28,430 bases of DNA, taken from NCBI GenBank assembly GCA_019649035.1, contig BMAT01009880.1:101356-129785 (forward strand), given 5' to 3'. Below, in pieces: positions 9,601 to 19,851 of the stretch (positions are counted from its first letter, which is position 1; every line of letters begins with the position of its first letter). Position numbers and translations under genes: made by a program. Source of the stretch: Elysia marginata (Eukaryota; Mollusca; Gastropoda; Plakobranchidae). The notes beneath the pieces were generated by a model. It had not been told where the DNA came from. It saw only the letters and a program-made list of their open reading frames with translations, and did not search any database.

Positions 9601-12600
9601 TTAAAAGTAGAGAAAATAAACTTTTCAGTGATATCAGTATCTGTCTACCTTCCAATTTCGACTTGAGACTCATTTGGACTGGTTGCAAGACATTTACTCC
9701 CCTTTCAATAAAATCCTCTTTGAACCTTTTGCAACCACGAGAACACCTGCTATAATGAGAGTTGTTGATAAAATAAGAGTTGTCTATATTCCTGAGTTTC
9801 ACTTTATTGGCACAACTTAAAAGGTCCTGGGATTTTCTCTTATAATTCTGTATCTTTTGCAATACTTGAAATAGGTATGTTCTGGTTTTTTAGTATTGAG
9901 GCTGATCATGATAGATCTAAAGTGCTGTCCAGATACTCTGAACTTCAAGGGAACAATGTGTACTTTGAATTATCCGAAATTCAACTCAATAGAATACATG
10001 AATTTACCTACCTGACCTATTCCAGACGTTTTTAAGCTTTAGCATGACAACTTTGAAAAGCTGCTTTCTTGTTTCAATGTCTGCTTTATATCCAATGAGA
10101 TATCCAACTTTTTTTTAGTTTCTTTTCAGTCTTTTACGAAGTCTGTCTTGTCAACATTGACAAACAGTCGGCCCTGACAAAGAGTCTTTCCTTTCAGGGA
10201 TTTTTTGTACTTCCTCTACTTAGTCCATTAAACAAAATCCAAATTGTAGGCATCTACATTTTCTATTCGTAGAAGTTTTTCTTTGTTGACACAAGAATTT
10301 AGATTCACAATTCTCTTAGTACATTTATAAGTATATTAGAAACAAGACATGACCTATACATGTATGACTTGTAAATGCTTTTTCTTCCATGGCTTCATTC
10401 AGTTTAGTGTTTATCACTGTGTTGCTGAGGAGGAAACAAATTATTTTGAGTTTGTCTTCATTTATAATTGTTTGAAAACCTCACGTAAAGCATTCCTGTC
10501 AATGGTATCAAAAGCTGCTACATGTCAATTCCTATGGTCTTAAAATAAAATTGGTAATCTATATTCAGTTGAAATTTAAAAAATATCCAAATTAACCAGG
10601 TCCGAGTCACCTGGACTCAACTGTATGTCTGTAAATTCATAAAATTGTAACCGAACTATCGAAACAAGAAGTTGTAAAATAAATCTGATTCAGTCAAGTC
10701 CGGACAACTCCACCCTGTATCTTAATACTTGTTTAATTCGACCTAGGTTTATGTTACAACATGTTTTGCCAATTGTAAAATATGAGTCAGATGTTTTTTC
10801 GATTAGGCAATTAAAAAATACAAATAATTTTTTTTTTAAACTTAGTACCCATTGGGTTCAAAATTTCTGGACTGAACCAAACTTATTCAAGCGACAGAGA
10901 ACAAGGGTAAAGATTTCTCATTTAAATGACATGTGACATTAGGAGGCAGATTGCCATTGCTTTCTTTGCCGTCTTTACTTTTGCAAACTTGGAAGGTGTA
11001 GCTACCAATTTGGTGCTCAGTGGGCATTTGGAAAGCAAATAGAATTTTGCTTGCTTGTGATGCCAAACTGATAACTTTTTATATGATAGTGAACAGCCCT
11101 AGTTTAACCAATTACCCTAAAACAGTGCTGTGGAAGATGGAAAAGTTGCTATAATTTTTTCTATACATTTGTCTTGTGATCAGTATAAACAGTTAGATGT
11201 TTCAGTTGCTACATTCCAAAACATTCATATTTTGGTCATTACAGTTTACAGAGCTTTCAACTGTCAAAAACTTTCTGAAGTTATCATAGTTTTTTGGAAA
11301 GATATTGAACTTTTATTAATTTTTATAGGTAAAAGAAGAATAAAAGTTCCAAAATTACAAATGGTTTTCGAAAATCTAGGTGCAACTTTAACACTCAATT
11401 TATAAGGAGTGGTTATGAGTAGATAAAACTTTCTTTTTGCTTTTCTTTTTTTTTTAGAATCTTATTTCTAATTTTTATGGGGTTATGCGCATTTAGTCTC
11501 TTTTTTAAATAGTAAACCTCCCCCCCCCCCCCAAAAAAAAAGGTCATGCCCCATTACTGTTCTAACTTTTCATCAGTCTTTAATTTCTCCTTCTCAAAGT
11601 TAATATAATGGTGCATTTCCTGTTAATTTTATTGTATTAGATAGGCTGACATAGTTGAAAAAAAAAATTGGTTGTTTTTTCTTGATTATGCCAGATGATT
11701 GTTTTTTGGTTTTATTCCTATAATATGATTTCTTTTCCTTTGTCTTCTAGGTGGTCATGTTGCATTCCTGAATATGAACTTACAGAACCTGAGGGGCATA
11801 CAAAATTTATAGTAAAAGGGGAATGTGGTCATTTTCGGATGTGCAACACCATCAAGTTTTCAGTAAGTTGTAAACACCAGTTTTTAACGATAATGCAACA
11901 TCAGTGAGAATATGGCGATAAAAATAGGCATCGTGAAGTTTTTACAAAAATTCTTTTCACAACCTCTTTTGATTGAATTCATAACCATACAGATGGAAAG
12001 AAAGACTGGCATGGATTCTTATTGCATCCCACTTGTAACTCATATAAACATTTTTTAGAAGTTAGGATTAATTTCCTTTTAAAAGTTGTTCATTGTTTAT
12101 TTTTTTAATGCTGCTCTCACTAAAATGTATTGTTTTGAAAATGTATATCATAGTATTTCCAATATTCTGCCATTTCTTTCTTGGTTATTCTCATGTATTT
12201 TGATGAAAAAGGCTTTATTTCTGAAAACTCTAAACAGTAGTACATTTTGCAAATTTATTTATTTTTTCACGTCTAGTGAGTGTTTTGTTAGAGGAATCAA
12301 TAAGAACACTTTCTAAATATTTCTTGTCAAGACATCAAGATTTTAAAGTAACATTTATGCGTAGGTAAAACAAGCAATTGCTTTTCACCAACACAAACTT
12401 TACATTAAAAAGTGTAAAGTAGGAATTCAGATATGAGGGAATAGCTTTGCTATTTCCTTTAGATTTTGTTTTCTTTTTTTGACCAATGTGCCACGAACTT
12501 CGAGTCTGAATCTTTGTGAAGAGCAGTATTCTCACAATATAGGGTGATTTGCAGAACTTAAAGATCTCATCTATATCTGCGGTGGCCCAGAAAAAGCCTT

Positions 12601-14422
12601 TCAAATCTCCTATCTGATATTTTTTAGATTTCTGTCTCCTTTCTGAGCAAAGTGCACTTTGCTTTATCAAAATATATCAACTAGATCTACATAAACATTG
12701 CAAAGTAGAAAACCAATAAATTAGTAGAGAAAGAGGACTGTGTAAGTTTCAACATTTAAAGATCTTAATTTTCATCAAAGATGCCCGTATGTGGGTTATT
12801 TCATCAGGGTTAAAACGTAAAAACTGAAAGGAGACATCCAAATTGCCTTTAAGCTAGGCCTATATCCCAGTTTTGTCCCTGAGGACTTTGACCTGGTTTT
12901 TGTGGGCCAACTCATTGAAATTGCTGAAAATCTGTTTCAAAGCCCCTGAAGGCAATGCAAAAAATGTTTTGTTATCAATTGGTTCTAAATTCTTTTTTTA
13001 TTTAAAAAGAATGGATTGGTGAGCTCTTGTTAAAAAATTTAGGAAAATTGCATTTACAGATTTTAAAGTGGACATTTGAACAGCACGTTTATCAGTTGTC
13101 TTCTTAAATTTCTTATTTTCAGCAGGTTTCTCAATTATTTGACGGCTCTACATGTTAAAGTATGTCATAAATTTGAAATAAATGTGACAATTTGTAGTCA
13201 CATTTTCATACTTTGATGAAAGAAAAATGTTGATTCAAACTGAATTTTCAAGTGAAATGACCTATTTTGTGGGATTGTTTTGAGCTTTAAATTTTACTAC
13301 TGTATTACATAATCTTGATAAAGGTTTACTGGGTTTTCAATACTTGAATTCAATGAAGTTATATTGGCTGTTAACATGTTATCACCACTAATCCAAATTA
13401 CCCAGTGTATTTAAGGCTTAAATTTACACACAAAAAAATTGATAAGTACAGAATTTTTACCCTTTTTTTTCAGGTTCAAAATACTGAAGGTACAGAAGTT
13501 GCAGTTATTTGTAAACCTTGGGGAGGCTGCTCTTTAAAAACTTTTATTGGAGGTTCTAATAACTTTAACATCAAGTGTAAGTATACTATTGTAGATCTGC
13601 TAATTTCTCTAAGGGTTTTGCTACAAAACAAAAATCACAGTTATCCATTTACAAAGCTGAGATAAAGGGTAAAAACTGGATTTTTTTCTTCTCTATGTTA
13701 GTACTTTAATCACAGGGTACTGTCTGTTACACCTGCACTATGATCATATGTTATAAAATAACTAACATCTTCAACTGAATGAGAATGCAAATAAGCTGTT
13801 TTCACATAAATTTCAACTGTATTTTAAAAATGGATGAAATGTGATTTGTCATGAAACCTGTCCCTTGTACTGTAGATTGGGGCAAGCATGAATGATTGAG
13901 TCATAACAAAATATGCTTCTTGTAAGTACGTTAACATGTGAAGAGCATGTCCCATTTACAACAAAATTAAACTTTGTACAATGAAATCCACTTAAAGTCA
14001 ACACCTTTAAGGGAAACTCTTGCTTAATGTCAACTCTGTTTTGCCGTCCCATATTGTATTTCTTTATATTTTTGTAATGGTTAAAGTCAGTACATTTTTG
14101 CAGCCTCAAGGTGCTGGCTTTAATCAGGATTCCACTTTACATAAAAAAAGCAAATTGGTCTTCTTTTCATTGAAATTTATACAATCAGATTGTTTATTGT
14201 TCACCTGTTTGAGGCTTTATACAGCAATAGAATGACCCAATTTTTTTTCTTTCTCTGTTTTCAACTTCTTTTTTTTTTTTTTTCTTATTAACATATCGTA
14301 TCTTTTTTTTGTATTCATATGCAGTTTCGGAAAGTCTCACAAAAGAGGAGAAAGTGATGATATTGGGATCAAGCTTCCTCTTAGACTTCAACTACTTTGA
14401 GAGACATGGAAAGTGTTTTTGA
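6413..14422 (+). CDS. PLSCR: Phospholipid scramblase (PLSCR family), six coding exons
   Basis: Joining 6413-6638, 7688-7765, 8436-8634, 11751-11862, 13474-13576 and 14325-14422 gives 816 nt, 271 residues plus stop, with matching intron phases 1,1,2,0,1. The family moves phospholipids between the leaflets of membranes in response to calcium, and vertebrate members also bind nucleic acid and signalling proteins. Seen here: LEPLSEIRVSQHLDVVE (about residues 60-75, the conserved entry to the beta-barrel core), SNRYSIYNQQ, a cysteine-rich LQRPARCSSRCFYTCCCLQE (131-151, equivalent to the palmitoylated cysteine cluster), PP then KWSCCIPEYEL (168-178), KPWGG (219-223), NNFNIKF (234-240), and a C-terminal hydrophobic helix, residues 250-264. 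The acidic residues of the human calcium site are mostly replaced. The N-terminus is short and lacks the proline-rich PPxY/PxxP stretch typical of PLSCR1. Family assignment is confident; orthology to one vertebrate paralogue is not resolved. Confidence 0.93.
6639..7687 (+). other. Scramblase intron 1
   Basis: GT at 6639, AG at 7686-7687. Low-complexity AT-rich sequence, with T-runs near 7570 and 7631 and a tRNA-like A-box fragment near 7186-7206. No other feature seen. Confidence 0.8.
7688..7765 (+). CDS. PLSCR: Scramblase coding exon 2
   Basis: 78 nt, entered and left in phase 1, after CTGCTAG and before GTTTGT. It reads VCLCWERSNRYSIYNQQ then DDQIVYTYE, which lines up with the family segment FETNNKYEIKNSFGQRVYFAAED. 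No ATG-initiated open frame reveals this exon; it was found by matching the family sequence and the flanking splice sites. The acceptor's pyrimidine tract is weak, so the exact 5' edge is the least certain of the six. Confidence 0.8.
7766..8435 (+). other. Scramblase intron 2
   Basis: 670 bases from GTTTGT to TTCAG. Featureless AT-rich sequence. Confidence 0.8.
8436..8634 (+). CDS. PLSCR: Scramblase coding exon 3 (cysteine-rich core)
   Basis: 199 nt between TTTATTCAG and AA|GTATGT, phase 1 to phase 2. It encodes residues 102-167: RCYARQCYGSLREFTL matches DCCTRNCCGPSRPFTL of human PLSCR1, and RPARCSSRCFYTCCCLQE matches RPLRCSSCCCPCCLQE. Cysteines 138, 142, 146, 147 and 148 are in the place of the palmitoylated cluster that anchors vertebrate PLSCR1 to the plasma membrane; the middle of the cluster is changed to FYT. 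Confidence 0.92.
9273..9678 (+). mobile_element. Short TIR DNA element (MITE-like), copy 2
   Basis: About 406 bp with the same TCCAAATGAGTC / GACTCATTTGGA ends, inside scramblase intron 3. Long shared blocks include the sections around 9316-9346, 9441-9520 and 9565-9597, with scattered substitutions and small gaps, so the two copies are old or came from different source copies. Confidence 0.75.
10015..10536 (-). mobile_element. Decayed retroelement, reverse-transcriptase remnant
   Basis: On the minus strand, pieces in order resemble one reverse-transcriptase family seen widely in invertebrate genomes: AAFDTIDRNALREVFKQ (palm motif A), then NEDKLKIICFLLSNT, then a short piece with LFVNVDKTDFV, then VGYLIGYKADIETRKQLF near 10060-10113. 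The order and spacing fit a reverse transcriptase. The region is broken several times and is only part of an element. It is probably a non-LTR (LINE-like) element, but the clade is not settled. It lies antisense in scramblase intron 3, 340 bp after MITE copy 2. Confidence 0.6.
11520..11541. repeat. Poly(C)-poly(A) homopolymer junction
   Basis: Uninterrupted C from 11520 to 11532, then A from 11533 to 11541. Length is likely unreliable in assembly. Confidence 0.85.
11751..11862 (+). CDS. PLSCR: Scramblase coding exon 4
   Basis: 112 nt, from TTGTCTTCTAG to TCA|GTAAGT, phase 2 to phase 0. It encodes WSCCIPEYELTEPEG and then FIVKGECGHFRMC, equivalent to the family's WHPCLPKFTI and LKISGPCVVCSCC. 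The second half of the core keeps the glycine and cysteine spacing but has lost the CxCC pair, reading CGHFRMC instead. Confidence 0.92.
11863..13473 (+). other. Scramblase intron 4
   Basis: 1.6 kb of AT-rich sequence. No coding signal or clear repeat seen. Confidence 0.8.
13474..13576 (+). CDS. PLSCR: Scramblase coding exon 5
   Basis: 103 nt after CCTTTTTTTTCAG and before GTAAGT, phase 0 to phase 1. It encodes residues 206-239, including VICKPWGGC (family VGKISKHWTG) and GGSNNFNIK, which sits at the calcium-binding segment DADNFGIQ of human PLSCR1. Phe236 and Ile238 are kept; the two aspartates are Gly232 and Asn234 here. Confidence 0.92.
13577..14324 (+). other. Scramblase intron 5
   Basis: 748 bases, with a pure T run near 14268-14283. 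A stretch at about 13980-14115 with repeated AAGTCAACACC/AATGTCAACTC words looks like an old repeat, but I cannot classify it. Confidence 0.75.
14325..14422 (+). CDS. PLSCR: Scramblase coding exon 6 and stop
   Basis: 98 nt after TATGCAG, ending in TGA at 14420-14422. It encodes KEEKVMILGSSFLLDFNYFE, the family's single C-terminal membrane helix (human KMKAVMIGACFLIDFMFFE), followed by a short RHGKCF tail. The helix is likely intact, with one aspartate inside it as in the family. Confidence 0.93.
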
Positions 14423-14529
14423 CTGTAGTCTCCTTTTTTTTTTTATAAAAAGAACTTGTCTGTGATTTATGTGAAGAGGTGTCTGATTGATATTATTACC
14501 TCTCTGTTATGAAGTATCTCATCTCTCTT

Positions 14530-15105
14530 GTGCGGTATCAATCTACCCAATGTTGTAAGCTCTAGGTGTAAACTTTTTGCTGATGACACTAAAATGTACA
14601 AGCTATTATTGATTCTCGTATTATACAAAAGGATGTCACTGCTTTATTTAATTGGTGTGCAGCTTGGCTACTACACTTTAATATTTCAAAGTGTAAAGAT
14701 ATACATATAGTAATAATAATCCTTCTCACTTGTATTATGTGGACCACTTGGAAACACGGTCTTTGGAGGCGACAGATCATGAGAGGGTTCTCAATGTTTT
14801 CTTTGATCAACAACTTATATTTGATTTACACATTGATGGTTGCATAAATAAAGCAAACAGATTAATGGGTATCATTTCTAGAATATTTGTCTGTTTCGAT
14901 AGCTTTATCCTTCTTTATCTATACAAATCCTTATGAGACCTATTCTTGAGTACGGAAATTGTAGTTGGTGCCCTCTGTTCAGGAGACAATCTATATGTAT
15001 TGAAAATAATCAGAAAAGAGCAAAGAAACTTATTTAGAGGATTTTAGGAAATCTCGTATGGAGATAGATTGAAAAAACATTCTGAGTTATCGGTGGCTGA
15101 AGTAG
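14530..15105 (+). mobile_element. CR1/Jockey-like LINE fragment (RT palm and thumb)
   Basis: The fragment starts at the family's INDLPN-like motif (INLPNVVSSRCKLFADDTKM; the FADD catalytic box is at 14576-14587). It continues with DVTALFNWCAAWLLHFNISK, then INKANRLMGIISRIFVCFDS, YKSL, RPILEYGNCSWCP, ENNQKRAKKLI and finally SYGDRLKKHSELS, the standard order of the C-terminal part of a CR1/Jockey-type ORF2. The pieces change reading frame at least four times and the 5' part is absent, so this is a dead, 5'-truncated copy. It begins about 105 bp after the scramblase stop, same strand. Confidence 0.85.
14847..14852 (+). terminator. Candidate poly(A) signal AATAAA
   Basis: First AATAAA downstream of the scramblase stop. 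It lies inside the decayed LINE fragment, so it may be chance. Confidence 0.2.
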
Positions 15106-16428
15106 CATCTCCACAAACGATTGTCTTGATTTTCAGCCAATTTCAACCTGCCTCTAGTGCTCCTTTACTCACATCCATCATCGTCTTTACTATCACTACC
15201 TTCACATTGTTTTCTTGATTAGCCACTTCAAAATCATCACCAAATCCTATTTCATTGCCTTTGAAAATGTCAAAAATATTACAACTCGGCCCAGGTGTTT
15301 CAATTGTAAAAACTGTCTGTGTAACAGGAAATAAAAGTTGTCATTTGTTTTGACTTTTTTATTCCTTGCTGAAAATATTATTTATTGTTTGAAAACCATT
15401 GTTTTCATTCAAGAAGAGTGCCAATAACAAAGTGAAACCTCTTCTATCACAAACTTACATGTTAAGTTTTGTAACTTATGCCTTTGCAAATGCCAATTGG
15501 CCGGCAGTGCTAGGGTCAAAGCTTACTCGTATAAAGGTGTATTATTATCCCAAGAGTTGTCTTGGGGTCACCTAAAAGCCTGTATCTTAAATGCGCCATT
15601 GAAATACTAAAATTTTAGTGAGAAACTGCACTCCTGATATTTGTTATAAACTCTCTTGCTATGAAAAATTGTCAAAAAATAGTTAGACTCTAAAGAAAAA
15701 TGTAAAATCGTAAGTAAAAATACAAGTGTGTTTATAAATAAGTATTATTAATTACTTTAACCTTTTGTTAAACTGTCATGGTCTTTGTTAGAAGACTTTA
15801 CTTGATGAGAGTCATATTTATTACGCATAACTTGAATGAACAGTGACATTTCTCTTGTTTTAACTTTATCAAATGAAGCTTAATCTTTTTTTTTGCATTT
15901 TTTTTCTTTTTCTTTGTGTTTTCCAAATGCTTGGTAAATATTACAGTGAATACAATTTTTTATCATATTAATTTATTTTTTTGTGATCATGAATGCACTT
16001 TATTTGACCTTAACTAAATTATTCAATTCTGTTTATTCAAATGAAGCCAACTCTGCTTAAGTCAAAGTTGTGAAGGTGGATTTTCAGTTAACTTAATTTA
16101 TTTTTTTGCCACAAGGGTTGAAAAAAGTTTTGTTAATTCTTAGTATTCAGTGCTTTTTGTGTCTTTTTTGTTGTAATTTCATGTACCTGTATAGGCCTGT
16201 GACAAATTAATTGCATTTTTTATAACTATCTTTTCTGGAATACTGCAAAGGGAGAAACTGCTCTCGTTTTTTTTTCACAATTTTTTTTTCAGGCTGTGGA
16301 GTGGGAGAAAAAAATCTTTGAGATAATTCTGACCTCTAATTGATAATTTGTATTTCTGCCTTTGCAGTATACAGATAAGTAACATTTTTGCCCCATTCAT
16401 TTTTGCTCTAATTTTATCTAGTGTTGGG
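15106..16428. other. Downstream of scramblase; no gene recognised
   Basis: Contains the candidate poly(A) signal at 15330. The rest is AT-rich with long T runs (about 15890-15910, 16266-16290) and no recognisable coding sequence. Confidence 0.5.
15330..15335 (+). terminator. Candidate poly(A) signal AATAAA
   Basis: AATAAA about 0.9 kb after the scramblase stop, followed within 15-30 bases by a T/G-rich stretch, the usual layout of a cleavage site. If used, the LINE fragment would be part of the 3' untranslated region. Confidence 0.35.
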
Positions 16429-16452
16429 NNNNNNNNNNNNNNNNNNNNNNNN
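16429..16452. other. Assembly gap (24 N)
   Basis: Run of N. The true distance and sequence are unknown; a repeat may be collapsed here. Confidence 0.99.
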
Positions 16453-19146
16453 GTTACATTCTGGACTAATAATAGAGAAAATAATTTTTGATGTGTGTTA
16501 TGTCAACCAACAAGGATAACTCAGACACAAGTCAGATTTTGAGATACATGACTTGCAACAATGTTTTTAACCCTTCCTGTATTTATGTCGATACCCCACG
16601 GCATTTAAAAATTCAGATCTATTCTATAGATCTGTGTGCGGCCTATTGCTATGACCCAATGTCTGCTGAATTGACAGGCCTTATTACCTTAGTGTGACAT
16701 GTGTACTTAAGTTCTCACCTCACTCATGAAAATGACTATAATTACTGGATCTAGCTTTAGGATGCTTTTATGTACAATGCATTACTATGGTTACTTTTAG
16801 ATTATGATATTATACATTCAATGCTCCTTAACTCTTTGTGAGTGGGTGGTACTTAAAATTATCACTATTTTATAACATAAATAAAATCATCAAAATTTGG
16901 TTCAGGATAATTTGTGTAAATACAGCCTGCCAATTTCTTAACAAGCAAGCGAAAAGAAATTCAATCTTTTTTTTTTTAAACTTAAGATATTTCATTAAGT
17001 GGTATGCTTTTTGAATCATTCCAACAACTTTGTAACAGGATTCCCAGAACCCATTGTTATTTTCTCCTTAAATTCCTCTATTTTTTTGTAATTGATGAAA
17101 GGGCACATCATGGAAAGTAATGAAGGTAAGGTTTTGAAATTAGGAAGGCATCTGTAAAAGGGCTTTGCCAACAAGGGCACCAGGTTTGTATAAAACCTTT
17201 CATTTTGAAGACTGTTCCTGGGAACAAAATGTTAAGTCCATGTTCAGGGGACATAAGTCTGAAGATCGACTTTAATGAAAAAATTGATTTAAAAATTGCT
17301 GAGTTGTCTCTCCTGAGTTTTTTTTGTACAAAACCTTTTTAGAATTAGAGCAAGCTAAGTTAATGTTCAGCTATGCTAATTTTCTGCTTGATTTTAATGA
17401 TTCTAATTCTAACCCTCAATTAAGACCCACTCAATAAAGACCACCCCTCTTATGTGACTTTAAATTTGAGGACGTCAACTTATATGGGTATAGACTGTTT
17501 TTTTTAATCTGCAGCTGCTCATCCAAAGTGGAGGTATAAGAACTGGACTAATGTGTAGGTTCTTATTATAATATGAAATGAATGGGAAGGGGTCTAGGAA
17601 AAAAAATATCTTGGTTGAAAATGGACGTAGATGATATTGACTGAGGATGCCACTGAATGCACATAATTTTTATGCATTTCACATGGATTTGAATTGCATC
17701 TTTGTTTGTCTTTAATGTTATATTCTTTAACAACTGTTTGTCGGTTTCAAAAACAATTTTTTTTACAATGTACAAATACAGTGTATTAACATAGGACAAA
17801 TGCTTTTTATAGGTGATTTAATTTTTATACCTCTTGCTTTGATTTATATTTTAAAACTTTTGAAATTTTATTTTGGGTTGTACTCTTTTACAAGGTTTGC
17901 TAATGTTTATTTCTAGTTAAATCTTCTCCTTCTGTGAATTAGCACAACCAAGCATCATATTACTATATTCAATTCTAGTTTATTCAGCCGATTCATAATT
18001 ACATAAGTATAATTATAAAAATAATCAGTAAGAGGTTTTATTAATTATTACTCTTATACGTATTAGAATTTTTAAATTGGACTTTGTGCCCTTCAAGAAA
18101 GCACAGTTACAACAAACATTCTTGTTCCCCAAGATAATTGATTAAAGCAAAAATAAAATGTTTATCATGTAGTAAATTTATCATTTGAGATGGATCAAAG
18201 TAAAGATGGTCTTGGCAACTTCTTTTTGTTTCACCCTAATTGACTCATGCTCTTTTCCTTCCACTTATTTCTAGATGTAATATTACAATAAAGAGCTAGG
18301 CACAAATTCACTCCTTGTTTTATTGTATTCTGACATCTTTTTTTAGAATGCAACCCTAGGCCTATGACATGGAAACATTACCTGTCAATAAATTTTTTCT
18401 GTCAACAAAAAATATGAACTTGATTGTATGTATTTTCTTCCTTCACAAACAATCAAGTGTTCACATGTACAACTTCTTTAGTTAAAATGGAAGGCACCAT
18501 CCAATATCAATCAATTATTTCCTTTTAATTCCTTGCCCATAGATTCTGTGAAACTAGAAGGTGAGTGCATGTATAGACTTGTGTTTACCCGTTATCAAAG
18601 TTGACTCTTGTTTGTGTTGTTGATCCATTGATGAATGTGATACAAATAGTTTAGGTTGCTACGCCACAAACGACAGCATGATTAGGCTACTTGCTCTGAG
18701 GGTTAAATTATCCAGAAGCCAGTGATGATATTCACGGTCATTTATGACTCATTAGTTTAGCCAGCTTGTTGCAGCTGCCCTCTGCTGAGCATGTCTTGAT
18801 TGCACATGTACTTAGTCGATAGGGAAACTGAAAAATCTTTGTTGCTGCTAGTGATTACCTGGTGTTGCATGGCAGCATTCTCTACAGTATTCTAAATTTG
18901 GGATGAAAGAACATAAATCTTTATGTTTTTTTCCTCAAAAGTGTGAATTCATGCTCCCCACAAATGTTCCATTCACAATTATGTCCATGCCAAAGTTGAC
19001 GGGATAGTCAGCAAGCTAAAAAAATGTTGGGGTTTTTTTTGTTGTTTTGTTTTTTTGGTTTTTTTTTTTTGTAACTACGATTGGAGCCATTGAGATTGTT
19101 GTCCCTAATTGAAAAGATGGGAGTTTCACCAGTACCAGTAGTGTCA
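16453..19146. other. Intergenic sequence, no gene recognised
   Basis: AT-rich with stops in all frames. A less AT-rich patch at about 18640-18800 contains an AP-1-type TGACTCA (18746-18752), which could mark a regulatory element. A TTAAGACCCACTCAATAAAGACC-like stretch near 17420-17460 resembles common invertebrate dispersed repeats. Confidence 0.45.
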
Positions 19147-19500
19147 GTGTCTATGTTCATGTTAGAAGTATAGTATAGAAGTAGAAACTCTTGCTAATTG
19201 CTGGTAGCGATATGGGATTAGTGACTGCTTCCGTGTCTATGTTCATGTTAGAAGTATAGTACCGAATAAGTTCAGGTTCTTGCTAATTTCTGAGAGTGAT
19301 ATGGGATTAATGACTGCTTCCGTGTCTATGTTCATGTTAGAAGTATAGTATAGTATAAGTAGAGGTTCTTGTTGATTTCTGATAGTGATATGGGATTAGT
19401 GACTGCTTCCGTGTCTGTGTTTATGTTAGAAATATAGTATAGTATAAGTAGAGGTTCTTGCTAATTTTTTAATAGTGATATGGGGTTAGCTACTGCTTTT
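19147..19500. repeat. Minisatellite, four units of ~86-89 bp
   Basis: Units start at 19147, 19233, 19322 and 19411 with GTGTCTATGTTCATGTTAGA (the last reads GTCTGTGTTTATG). Each runs through TAGTATAG, a GAGGTTCTTGCTAATTTCT-like part and GATATGGGATTAGTGACTGC. The last unit is the most diverged. Confidence 0.9.
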
Positions 19501-19681
19501 CTACAGATCCTAGCCTGATGTTTTTCTGCTGTGCCCTTTCCTCTTTAAGCTGTTTCCACCTCCTCTTTCTACAGCAGGCCATGTATTCTTGTATGCACCC
19601 CCAGTCGTGGTCACATGTCAAGATTTGACAATGCCGTTTCAATGTCTGTAACTGATGCCTGAGTTTTCTGTTAGACTTTGT
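19490..19681 (-). other. Unidentified charged open segment
   Basis: 63 open codons without an early ATG, containing TLKRHCQILTCDHDWGCIQE then YMACCRKRRWKQLKEERAQQ. The strongly basic, Cys/Trp-containing composition looks like decayed coding sequence, perhaps from a mobile element, and does not look like random AT-rich translation. It overlaps the end of the 88-bp minisatellite. I know no matching family. Confidence 0.25.
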
Positions 19682-19711
19682 TCATGTAGATCAGCCATTT
19701 CTGGCATTTCA

Positions 19712-19800
19712 CAGAAGTTGAGGCGCCAATGTTGATTTGCTTTTAGTTCCTATAGGTGCCTGAAGTTGCTGCGCCAATGTTGAATTACCTATAGGTGCCT
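19712..19800. repeat. Short tandem duplication, ~48 bp unit, two copies
   Basis: GAAGTTG..GCGCCAATGTTGA followed by CTATAGGTGCCT appears twice, with starts about 48 bases apart. Confidence 0.75.
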
Positions 19801-19851
19801 ACGGCTATGCAGACCGGCAGGCTTAAAGAAAAAAGGGGGGGGGGCGGAAAT

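Larger units (their letters stand above)
8635..11750 (+). other. Scramblase intron 3, with repeat insertions
   Basis: The largest intron, 3.1 kb. It carries a degenerate AAT-rich tract (about 8785-8875), MITE copy 2, the antisense reverse-transcriptase relic, and a homopolymer junction of about 13 C then 9 A at 11520-11541. The insertions explain most of its extra length over the other introns. Confidence 0.85.

Noticed and set aside
9557-9862. 101-codon minus-strand frame
   Set aside because: It lies largely across MITE copy 2, is not kept open in copy 1, and has no family features.
9955-10880. Possible pogo/Tigger-like element, suggested by TTGAATTATCCGAAATTCAA at one side and an inverted, similar GGTTCAGTCCAGAAATTTTG at the other
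   Set aside because: The inverted match is too degenerate by eye and the reverse-transcriptase relic lies between; kept only as a possibility.
12842-12956. Inverted pair ATTGCCTT / AAGGCAAT, ~115 bp apart
   Set aside because: Only eight bases match, which is expected by chance in this much sequence.
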